A program made the translations under genes and the position numbers. A stretch of DNA of 32,985 bases. Source: an uncultured Bacteroidales bacterium (GTDB lineage Bacteria; Bacteroidota; Bacteroidia; Bacteroidales; UBA932). Numbering within the stretch: position 1 is the first letter of the stretch; every line of letters starts with the position of its first letter. A model generated the notes under the pieces. That model saw only the letters and a program-made list of their open reading frames with translations. It had not been told where the DNA came from and did no database searches. Location: positions 1 through 32,985 of the forward strand of contig URDD01000023.1 of the NCBI GenBank assembly GCA_900546395.1. The letters are read 5' to 3'. Below, in pieces: positions 22,795 to 29,787 of this stretch.

Positions 22795-22802
22795 TATATT
22801 TG
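22795..22802 (+). promoter_or_regulatory. -7 box of tRNA-Gly
   Basis: TATATTTG, a perfect TAnnTTTG, ends 10 bases before the tRNA 5' end. -33 is not evident. Confidence 0.6.
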
Positions 22803-22812
22803 CAAAACTAAT

Positions 22813-22885
22813 GCGAAAATAGCTCAGTTGGTAGAGCATCAGCTTCCCAAGCTGAGGGTCGCGGGTTCGAATCCCGTTTTTCGCT
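22813..22885 (+). tRNA. tRNA-Gly (anticodon CCC)
   Basis: A 73-base cloverleaf: acceptor GCGAAAA / TTTTCGC with discriminator T, D arm GCTC..GAGC, anticodon stem TCAGC / GCTGA with loop TTCCCAA (anticodon CCC, reading GGG), variable GGGTC, and T arm GCGGG-TTCGAAT-CCCGT. CCA is not encoded. A terminator follows at once. Confidence 0.96.
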
Positions 22886-22886
22886 C

Positions 22887-22933
22887 AAAGCCACTAATGG
22901 GTTATATACCAATTCATTAGCGGCTTTATTTTT
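22887..22933 (+). terminator. Terminator of tRNA-Gly
   Basis: AAAGCC-A-CTAATG pairs with CATTAG-C-GGCTTT, then ATTTTTAG, one base past the tRNA. Confidence 0.8.
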
Positions 22934-23001
22934 AGAGTTTTCTGCTCTTATTTTAACCGATTCAAAGAACAGGAAAAAGTAAGAAGACCCACCCTCTTGA
23001 A

Positions 23002-23340
23002 TTAACGCTTTACGAAAGAACAACGAATTTCTTCTCCTGTTCTTACACTTTTTGCGGACACGGCAAATGAAGTTTTGCTGTATATCGTCCCTGGATTGAT
23101 GGACGAGAAGATTAAGCTTATGCCATCAGTTGTAGTTACGCTTCCAATAATAGTAATTTTATCGCCATTTAAATGGTATTCACCGATTCTTTCTGGACCA
23201 TCTGTGAAATATAATATACATTTTTCGTCAGAAAGAAGTTCTATATTCAACATCTCTCCAACAGAAACAGACGCCACGTAAATTCCTTGCTCTAGTTCTA
23301 TGTCTTCCTGTTTCTTGCATGAACATAATGCCCCCAGCAA
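23002..23340 (-). CDS. Small lipoprotein-like protein with no visible ATG start
   Basis: The 112-codon frame starts at a TTG and reads LGALCSCKK, a lipobox-like Cys6 followed by a beta-rich domain (YVASVSVGEMLNIELLSDEK, LYFTDGPERIGEYHLNGDKI, TIIGSVTTTDGISLIFSSIN). From the TTG the signal would be only 5 residues. The same frame is open upstream to about 23413 and adds hydrophobic residues (LFIYFIGFSSKN) that complete a signal, but they contain no ATG and are encoded by the 3' half of the fumarase terminator. So either an unusual start codon is used or the 5' end has been lost. The mature part looks intact. Family not recognised. Confidence 0.5.
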   Translation of the reverse strand: MLGALCSCKKQEDIELEQGIYVASVSVGEMLNIELLSDEKCILYFTDGPERIGEYHLNGDKITIIGSVTTTDGISLIFSSINPGTIYSKTSFAVSAKSVRTGEEIRCSFVKR

Positions 23341-23361
23341 ATTTTTCGAGGAAAATCCGAT

Positions 23362-23405
23362 AAAATAAATAAAAAGAGGGTAAGTCTGAATTTTGACCCA
23401 CCCTC
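23362..23405 (-). terminator. Terminator of fumarase
   Basis: On the minus strand GAGGGTGGGTC and GACTTACCCTC pair (plus 23376-23405) and lead into TTTTTATTTATTTT, about 40 bases after the fumarase stop. Confidence 0.8.
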
Positions 23406-23446
23406 TCCAGAAATACTAATCTATTCAAATCTTTGATTTCCTGACC

Positions 23447-25063
23447 TTAGATACTCTTGAAGAAATCATTGCCCTTGTCATCTACAAGGATGAATGCAGG
23501 GAAGTCCTCAACGCGGATTTTCCAGATTGCTTCCATACCAAGCTCAGGATACTCCACACATTCGATGGACTTGATGTTGTTCTGGGCAAGGATTGCAGCA
23601 GGACCGCCGATAGAGCCGAGATAGAAACCTCCGTGCTTCTTGCAGGCATCAGTAACCGCCTGGCTTCTGTTACCTTTTGCAAGCATAATCATACTTCCGC
23701 CATTATCCTGGAACTCGTCAACATAAGGGTCCATACGTCCTGCAGTAGTAGGTCCCATTGATCCGCAAGGCATTCCTTCCGGAGTCTTTGCAGGTCCTGC
23801 ATAATATATAGGATGATCCTTAAGATACTGAGGCATTCCCTCTCCGGCATCAAGACGCGCCTTAATCTTTGCATGTGCAATGTCACGGCCTACGATAATC
23901 GTACCGTTAAGGCTCAGACGGGTAGAAACCGGATATTTCGAGAGTTCCTTGCAAACCTCTGACATAGGACGGTCAAGGTCAATCTTCACAGCATCTCCTT
24001 CACCAGCCTGCCTCAACTCTTCTGGAATAAGCTCGTATGGCTTGTCATCCATCTTCTCAATCCAGATACCGTCAGAGTTGATCTTAGCCTTGATATTTCT
24101 GTCAGCAGAACAGCTTACACCCAAACCTATAGGGCAGCTTGCTCCATGACGAGGCAGACGGATCACACGGACATCGTGCGCCATATATTTTCCACCGAAC
24201 TGGGCACCGAGACCTATCTTGTAAGCCTCCTGAAGAAGCTGTTCCTCAAGCTCCACATCGCGGAATGCGCGACCTGTCTCATCTCCTGTTACAGGAAGCT
24301 CATCATAATAATGCGTAGAAGCCAGCTTAACTGTAAGAAGGTTCTTCTCAGCTGATGTTCCGCCAATTACAAATGCAATATGATATGGAGGACACGCTGC
24401 TGTACCCAGACTCTTCATCTTCTCTACAAGGAAAGGAATCAGAGTACCAGGATTCTGTATACGGGCCTTTGTCTCCTGATAAAGATAGCTCTTATTTGCA
24501 GATCCGCCACCCTTTGTCACCATAAGGAAACGGTACTCGTCACCTTGTACGGCCTCAATATCAATCTGGGCAGGAAGGTTGCATTTTGTATTGACCTCAT
24601 TGTACATATCGAGAGGCGCATTCTGCGAGTAACGGAGATTTTCCTCTGTATATGTTTTGAAGACTCCCAATGATATAGCCTCCTCATCCTCGAATCCGGT
24701 CCATACCTGCTGACCTTTTTCTCCATGAACAATAGCGGTTCCCGTGTCCTGACACAGAGGAAGCTTTCCCTTTGCAGCTACTTCCGCATTACGGAGGAAA
24801 GTCAATGCTACATACTTGTCGTTGGCGCTTGCCTCAGGATCATTGAGAATTTTAGCTACCTGCTCGTTATGAGAACGGCGAAGCAGGAAGTTGACATCAC
24901 GGAATGCCGTGTTTGTCATAACTGTCAAAGCCTCCGGAGTGACTTTTAAAATCTTCTTGCCTTCGAATTCTGAAGTCGAGACCAGTTTTTCCGAACCCGG
25001 AATTTTGTAGTATTCAGTCTTGTCTTCGCCAAGCTGAAACATCGGTGCGTATTTAAACTCCAT
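23447..25063 (-). CDS. Fumarate hydratase, class I ([4Fe-4S])
   Basis: Reversible hydration of fumarate to malate; in Bacteroidales it mainly works in the reductive branch toward succinate. The 538 residues match the FumA/FumB single-chain type: N-terminal alpha domain with cluster ligands Cys104 (LPLCQDTGTA), Cys224 (GTAACPPYHIAF) and Cys318 (GLGVSCSADRN), spacing like E. coli FumA. The C-terminal beta domain has PCGSMGPTTAGRMDPYVDEF and KGNRSQAVTDACKKHGGFYL. Oxygen-labile cluster expected. It starts 50 bases after prfB, so they may share a transcript. fumA or fumB naming would be arbitrary, so I leave the symbol blank. Confidence 0.95.
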   Translation of the reverse strand: MEFKYAPMFQLGEDKTEYYKIPGSEKLVSTSEFEGKKILKVTPEALTVMTNTAFRDVNFLLRRSHNEQVAKILNDPEASANDKYVALTFLRNAEVAAKGKLPLCQDTGTAIVHGEKGQQVWTGFEDEEAISLGVFKTYTEENLRYSQNAPLDMYNEVNTKCNLPAQIDIEAVQGDEYRFLMVTKGGGSANKSYLYQETKARIQNPGTLIPFLVEKMKSLGTAACPPYHIAFVIGGTSAEKNLLTVKLASTHYYDELPVTGDETGRAFRDVELEEQLLQEAYKIGLGAQFGGKYMAHDVRVIRLPRHGASCPIGLGVSCSADRNIKAKINSDGIWIEKMDDKPYELIPEELRQAGEGDAVKIDLDRPMSEVCKELSKYPVSTRLSLNGTIIVGRDIAHAKIKARLDAGEGMPQYLKDHPIYYAGPAKTPEGMPCGSMGPTTAGRMDPYVDEFQDNGGSMIMLAKGNRSQAVTDACKKHGGFYLGSIGGPAAILAQNNIKSIECVEYPELGMEAIWKIRVEDFPAFILVDDKGNDFFKSI

Positions 25064-25113
25064 ATAATTAAAAGTTATTGTAAGTCATTATTAATATTTG
25101 CCTGTACGGCTGT

Positions 25114-26226
25114 CTATTTCCCGCCTTCCATAAGAAAGACCTTCATAAATTCATTCAAATCACCATCAAGAACACCTTGAGTGTCAGATGTTTCATACCC
25201 GGTACGCAAATCTTTCACCATCTTGTAAGGATGCAGGACATAACTTCGTATCTGAGAGCCCCACTCTATCTTCTTCTTCTGTCCCTCAAGTTCTGCCTGT
25301 TTTGCCTGACGTTTTTTCAGTTCCAGATCATAAAGTCTGGACTTCAATATACGCAGTGCATTCTGCCTGTTATCAAGCTGGGAGCGTGTTTCAGTATTCT
25401 CCACTACTATTCCGGTAGGAATATGACGTACGCGCACACCCGTCTCTACCTTGTTTACATTCTGTCCGCCAGCTCCGCTGGAACGGTAAGTATCCCATTC
25501 CAGATCCGAAGGGTTGATTTCTATTTCAATCGTATCATCTACCAGCGGATATACAAAAACTGACGAAAATGTAGTCTGACGTTTTCCCTGTGCATTGAAC
25601 GGAGAAATACGGACAAGTCTGTGCACTCCGCTCTCCGCTTTCAGATAACCGAAAGCATAATCTCCCTCAAACTGTATAGTCGCAGACTTTATACCGGCAT
25701 CTTCACCTTCAAGCATATCGGTGACAGTCACTTTATATCCGTTTCTTTCTCCCCAGCGCATATACATACGCATAAGCATAGCTGACCAGTCGTTAGACTC
25801 CGTACCGCCTGCTCCTGAATTAATAGTAAGGATAGCACCCAAACTGTCGCCCTCCTCGCCGAGCATATTTCTCAACTCAAGATTCTCAATATCAGATTCT
25901 GCCGCCCTGAAAGCCGTCTCCAGCTCTTCCGCCTCAGGAGTGACGGCATCATCTGCCGCACCTGAAAGGCTGTCCTTTGCAAAATCATACAGCACATCCA
26001 GATCCGCGACCTGAGATGCAGCCTTGTCATATCCCGTCACCCAAAACTTGACCCCTGCAAGTTCTTTAAGAAACTTTTCCGCCTCTTTCGGATCATTCCA
26101 AAAGTCCGGTGCAAGCGTTTTCTGCTGTTTTTCTTCTACTTCTGCCCTCCTGCTGTCTATATCCAGACACCTTTTAAGCGTCTCCACCCTCTGCTGAAGT
26201 GACTTTATCTGTTCATTTGTTATCAT
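25114..26226 (-). CDS. prfB: Peptide chain release factor 2
   Basis: Reads UGA and UAA stops and triggers peptide release. 370 residues; SPF stop-recognition tripeptide at 208-210 and the catalytic GGQ at 253-255 (SSGAGGQNVNKVETG). Start at 26226 (MITNEQIKSLQQRVETLKRC); the GTG at 26259 adds nothing recognisable. In most bacteria codon 26 or so is CUU followed by an in-frame UGA, read by +1 frameshift. Here the matching region (LKRCLDIDSRR, residues 18-27) is encoded by continuous codons AGG TGT CTG GAT with no UGA, so autoregulation by frameshift is absent. Promoter at 26275-26304. Confidence 0.96.
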   Translation of the reverse strand: MITNEQIKSLQQRVETLKRCLDIDSRRAEVEEKQQKTLAPDFWNDPKEAEKFLKELAGVKFWVTGYDKAASQVADLDVLYDFAKDSLSGAADDAVTPEAEELETAFRAAESDIENLELRNMLGEEGDSLGAILTINSGAGGTESNDWSAMLMRMYMRWGERNGYKVTVTDMLEGEDAGIKSATIQFEGDYAFGYLKAESGVHRLVRISPFNAQGKRQTTFSSVFVYPLVDDTIEIEINPSDLEWDTYRSSGAGGQNVNKVETGVRVRHIPTGIVVENTETRSQLDNRQNALRILKSRLYDLELKKRQAKQAELEGQKKKIEWGSQIRSYVLHPYKMVKDLRTGYETSDTQGVLDGDLNEFMKVFLMEGGK

Positions 26227-26274
26227 AGTTCCAATAAAATTGCATGTTACCCACAACACACTGCAGATAACTTA

Positions 26275-26304
26275 CAAAAATAATCATTTTTCCTGAAGAG
26301 ACAA
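26275..26304 (-). promoter_or_regulatory. Promoter of prfB
   Basis: On the minus strand TTG (plus 26302-26304), 19 bases, then TATTTTTG (plus 26275-26282), a perfect -7 box. Leader about 40 bases. Confidence 0.65.
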
Positions 26305-26343
26305 TGACAAAAAAATCAGAGTGTAAAAAGACAAGAAAAAACA

Positions 26344-26373
26344 TTGTAAATTTAATTATTATACATAACTTTC
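26344..26373 (+). promoter_or_regulatory. Promoter of the Big2 lipoprotein gene
   Basis: TTG (26344-26346), 19 bases, then TAACTTTC (26366-26373), 7/8 of TAnnTTTG; about 35 bases before the ATG. Confidence 0.6.
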
Positions 26374-26408
26374 AAGAACAATAGTATTCAACTAATACCG
26401 TAATTCTT

Positions 26409-28238
26409 ATGAAGAACATCAGACTTTTAGCAACCTTCGTTGCTTCATTGCTTCTTGCATTCTCTTGCGAAGAAGAGAAAGTTAAGATTTCTTCCCTGAC
26501 TTTAAATCAGACTTCTATAGAAATGGTAGTCGGGGAGGATGCTAAACTCAGTGTCACAATCCAACCTGAAGAACTTGCCGGTACCCAAATATCATGGAGT
26601 TCGTCTGACAAAACTATTGCCACAGTGACAGAGGATGGAACAGTAACTGCCATATCTGCTGGTCAGGCTGATGTAACTGCCCAGGCAGACGGAAAATCAG
26701 CCAAATGCAGTATAACAGTAAAAGAGAAAGAATCTGAAGAACCGGATAATCCTGACGCTATAAAAATAATGTTATCAACACCTCAAACAACCCAGTACTC
26801 CCCTGGTGAAGGAATGGATAAATACAACATTATTTTATCCAGCGGCTCCGTCACCTTCGATGAGAATAACTGGATATGGTACACAGAACAGGAAGGCTGG
26901 GTAATGATTCTAAGCTTGAACGCTGAAAAAGCAAGCGATCCGGGCAATCCTGAATTACCTGAAGGGAAATATACTCTTGGAAGCGAACTGGCGCCTGGAA
27001 TATGGAACTCGGATGTAAATGTAAATTACCTGACCAGCCACACTGAAAAAGAAGGAGTCGTCCAGATAGTTCCGAAAACAGGTGAAATAGAAGTAAAGAA
27101 AACTTCTGACGGCTATATCCTCAATGCCACATTCCAGACAGAAGACCAGAAAAACTACTCGGCCAATTATACAGGAAGGATTACTTTCCAGGGAACAGGC
27201 GGTGGCGGACAGGACCTTGTGATAGATGAACCTGTCAACACCAAATTCATCGGAGGACAAGCCGTGTACAGAGGAGCAGATCCGTTCTTCAGCGATTTGG
27301 GATGGGTACAGTTGGAGCTTTGGGATGCTGAACCTGACCCTGAGTGGGGCACTGTTCTTGGCAACATAGTAAAACTTAAACTGTTTATCCCGATCCAAAC
27401 GGAAAATTTCACATCAATGCCTTCCGGTACATGGGAGCTAAGCATTGCCGCAGGTGAAAATATGGCTGAACCCGGATTCGACAACGGAGTAGATATTCCT
27501 ACAGGATCATACATAGCGCAGACTAGTTCTGACGGATCAACGCTGAAACTGGGCATGCTAAGCCAAGGCACAATAACTATTACTGAAGACAAACACGTGG
27601 TGATAAACACCTATACGGAAGAAAATATAAGCATTCAAGGAACTCTTGACAAACCGCTTGATATTATTGACCTTAGCGAAGGTGGAAGTTCATCCAATAA
27701 TTTCTCTACATTAAAAGAGAACAAAGTAATTGACTTAAGCGGAGCTCCTTCAGCACAGTTCTTTGACTATGGAGACTTCTACCAGAACGGCACAAGAAAT
27801 GTCATTCTTCAAGTCTTTGATAGAAACAATATGAAAGGAATGATTATTGACATGACTCTTCCGAAAGCAGACTTATTTGCCCCTATACCTGACTGTACTC
27901 TCACATTGGACAATGGTGAACACCAGGTAAACACTTATGCAAAAGGTTCGATAAAAGAAGCTTCATTGGGAGGTAGCTGGGGGTTCTTGAAATTAGTGGA
28001 ACAGGACGGAAAAATTTACGTTGACAATAATGAAGCCGGAAATGCAGCAGGAGGAACCATAAAGATAACAGGAAACGGAAATACCTATACAATAACTCTG
28101 GATATTTATGATGATGCGGAAACGCCTCACTCTATTACAGGCTCTTGGACAGGAACCCTCGAAAAGCAAAGTCCTATGCAGGCATTATCAGTAAACAGAC
28201 TCTCCATTAGCGGAATAAATCGTCCGAATTTCCTGTAA
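26409..28238 (+). CDS. Surface lipoprotein: Big2 domain plus three tandem related modules
   Basis: 609 residues. SPII signal with Cys20 (LLLAFSCEEEK), acidic residues after the Cys that in Bacteroidetes favour surface export. A Big2 immunoglobulin-like domain at about 27-105 (SLTLNQTSIEMVVGEDAKLS, WSSSDKTIATVTEDGTVTAI). After an EEPDNPD linker come three modules of about 145-155 residues (about 118-262, 270-417, 432-586). Each has a central LPxGxYTL-like turn (LPEGKYTL, MPSGTWEL, IPDCTLTL) and ends in a G-x-I-x-I strand, YxI strand and G-T-L/G-x-I close. No enzyme motif is seen. It may be a glycan-binding or adhesive surface protein; it has no SusC/D next to it. Single gene with its own promoter and terminator. 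Confidence 0.85.
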   Translation: MKNIRLLATFVASLLLAFSCEEEKVKISSLTLNQTSIEMVVGEDAKLSVTIQPEELAGTQISWSSSDKTIATVTEDGTVTAISAGQADVTAQADGKSAKCSITVKEKESEEPDNPDAIKIMLSTPQTTQYSPGEGMDKYNIILSSGSVTFDENNWIWYTEQEGWVMILSLNAEKASDPGNPELPEGKYTLGSELAPGIWNSDVNVNYLTSHTEKEGVVQIVPKTGEIEVKKTSDGYILNATFQTEDQKNYSANYTGRITFQGTGGGGQDLVIDEPVNTKFIGGQAVYRGADPFFSDLGWVQLELWDAEPDPEWGTVLGNIVKLKLFIPIQTENFTSMPSGTWELSIAAGENMAEPGFDNGVDIPTGSYIAQTSSDGSTLKLGMLSQGTITITEDKHVVINTYTEENISIQGTLDKPLDIIDLSEGGSSSNNFSTLKENKVIDLSGAPSAQFFDYGDFYQNGTRNVILQVFDRNNMKGMIIDMTLPKADLFAPIPDCTLTLDNGEHQVNTYAKGSIKEASLGGSWGFLKLVEQDGKIYVDNNEAGNAAGGTIKITGNGNTYTITLDIYDDAETPHSITGSWTGTLEKQSPMQALSVNRLSISGINRPNFL

Positions 28239-28306
28239 AAACAGATGCGATATCAAGGGAAGGGCTCTCTGGAAGAGACTTCCGACTGCGACATAATAAA
28301 CTTATA

Positions 28307-28351
28307 AATGAAGGAATCCGACCCCAAAAAAGCGGGCCGGATTCCTTCATT
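28307..28351. terminator. Bidirectional terminator between convergent genes
   Basis: AATGAAGGAATCCG (28307-28320) pairs perfectly with CGGATTCCTTCATT (28338-28351), 17-base loop, then ATTTATG. It lies between the ends of the Big2 lipoprotein gene and the hydrolase gene. Confidence 0.85.
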
Positions 28352-28385
28352 ATTTATGATTGTGACTGAAAATCTGCAACCGTAC

Positions 28386-29786
28386 CTAAAGTACTACCTC
28401 TACAGCGTATGGAAATACTCTGGCCGGATCAAAAAAGACAGCACAACTGTTCACCATATTTTTTATATCGGCCTTTAGCCTTCCTTTGAAAACTATGGAA
28501 CCGTTAACCTCTACAGTCACAGGCTTTGAGACATCTACCATTGCCGAGTTCAAGTAAACTATGAAGCGTCCATTACCGGAAGGTGAATATGACCTTGCAA
28601 ACTTCATAGCGATATCTGTTCCAGGAATAGTCTCCGCCGTACTGTACTCTACATCAGAGACTGAGACAGAAACTTTATTGTCTGAAATAGACATTTCATA
28701 ATATGTCCTTGAATCCTCGGCATCACAACTGCGGTCCAAAACCTGTATATTGTAAAACCCTTCCCTTCTGCGTCCGTCCATAGAAAAATCCTCCCATGCG
28801 ACATAAGACGGCCATGGATTTCTCTTGAAACCTGAAAGCCAAGGTGAAGTAGGCCTGTAATCTATACCATGTCCTCTTTCCGGGATGACATCTACCCAAT
28901 GCCTGAAATATCCAGGATGTGAAATTTCCAGACTGTCAAAATGTTCCTTGACATATCCTGTAAGAAGACATCTGGCAAAACCGTAATCCTTCGCTCCTGT
29001 CCTTAAAGAAAAACCTATTGAAGCACAATTCTCTGCCGGTGCATTCTTCAATGGCTCTCCTCCCGCCATAGGGCCTGCAGCTGCAAGATAGTCTGCATAG
29101 AAAGATGCCAGTCTCTGGCTTCCGTAGCCACCTTCTGAAACACCAAGGAAATATATTCTATCCTGATTCACCTCATCCATCAGAAAGACCTGACGTATAA
29201 GCTTTTCCCAAGCATACTGCTTGGACTGCTGCCACCACCTGTACCATGGCCCCGTATTTGGTATCTGAGGGATAAAATACAGAGAAGGAGCATCTTTGAA
29301 CATATTGCAGATCCTGAATCCGGCAGCCCATTCTGCATCCTTGCGCCCGGATCCGTGGAGATAGACGAACAAAGGATATCCCTCTTCAGGCATTCTGCCT
29401 TTAGTCCCGAAGTAATAAGGCATATCAGCATCAGGCTCAAGGCTGTCAGGAAGATGCCACATACCAGGAATACTGTCAGACAACGGTGTCATAGGAATAA
29501 GTTTTTCCTCATCTAAATCGCAGTTGGCCTCCTTCCATGTATTCCACACCTGCGCTGCAAATTCATCTGCAGACTTATCACGGATTCTTTCCGATATTTG
29601 GAAAAGTTTCTTTTCCCCTGAAAGTCTTGCATTAAAAAATGCCCTGGTTTCCTGTCCGAGACCAGCCTTAGAGGAAAGACTTTGGGAACGTCCTTCCTCT
29701 TCAGACTTCTGATAACTATATGATTCGGACGAACTGAACAGACCGGTCAGACAGAAAGCCAGGAAAACAAAACTTTTACCATTCAT
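28386..29786 (-). CDS. Secreted alpha/beta-hydrolase, esterase-like, with C-terminal beta domain
   Basis: A 466-residue secreted hydrolase. Signal peptide at about 1-22; the start at 29786 leaves one base after the GH92 stop (TGA-A-ATG), which supports it over the in-frame 29873. Alpha/beta fold with oxyanion-hole LHGSG (144-148), nucleophile Ser217 in GVSEGGYGS, and His306 in ERGHGIDY; the acid is not assigned. This resembles the carbohydrate esterase/polyhydroxybutyrate-depolymerase-like group. From about 360 a beta-rich domain (NKVSVSVSDVEYSTA to FPYAVEVVL) follows. Coupled to two GH92 genes, it may remove acyl groups from mannose-rich glycans; the substrate is inferred from context only. 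Confidence 0.83.
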   Translation of the reverse strand: MNGKSFVFLAFCLTGLFSSSESYSYQKSEEEGRSQSLSSKAGLGQETRAFFNARLSGEKKLFQISERIRDKSADEFAAQVWNTWKEANCDLDEEKLIPMTPLSDSIPGMWHLPDSLEPDADMPYYFGTKGRMPEEGYPLFVYLHGSGRKDAEWAAGFRICNMFKDAPSLYFIPQIPNTGPWYRWWQQSKQYAWEKLIRQVFLMDEVNQDRIYFLGVSEGGYGSQRLASFYADYLAAAGPMAGGEPLKNAPAENCASIGFSLRTGAKDYGFARCLLTGYVKEHFDSLEISHPGYFRHWVDVIPERGHGIDYRPTSPWLSGFKRNPWPSYVAWEDFSMDGRRREGFYNIQVLDRSCDAEDSRTYYEMSISDNKVSVSVSDVEYSTAETIPGTDIAMKFARSYSPSGNGRFIVYLNSAMVDVSKPVTVEVNGSIVFKGRLKADIKNMVNSCAVFFDPARVFPYAVEVVL

Positions 29787-29787
29787 T

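Larger units (their letters stand above)
22986..23406. repeat. Direct repeat GACCCACCCTCT flanking the small lipoprotein frame
   Basis: The 12-mer is at 22986-22997 and 23395-23406, 409 bases apart, in the same orientation. The right copy is one arm of the fumarase terminator; the left copy has no pairing arm, so it may be a terminator remnant. Confidence 0.5.

Noticed and set aside
22808..23023. Minus-strand frame across tRNA-Gly
   Set aside because: It is the reverse complement of the tRNA and its terminator; a common false call.
23228..23428. 66-codon minus-strand frame overlapping the fumarase terminator
   Set aside because: Overlaps the small lipoprotein in another frame and has no protein-like pattern.
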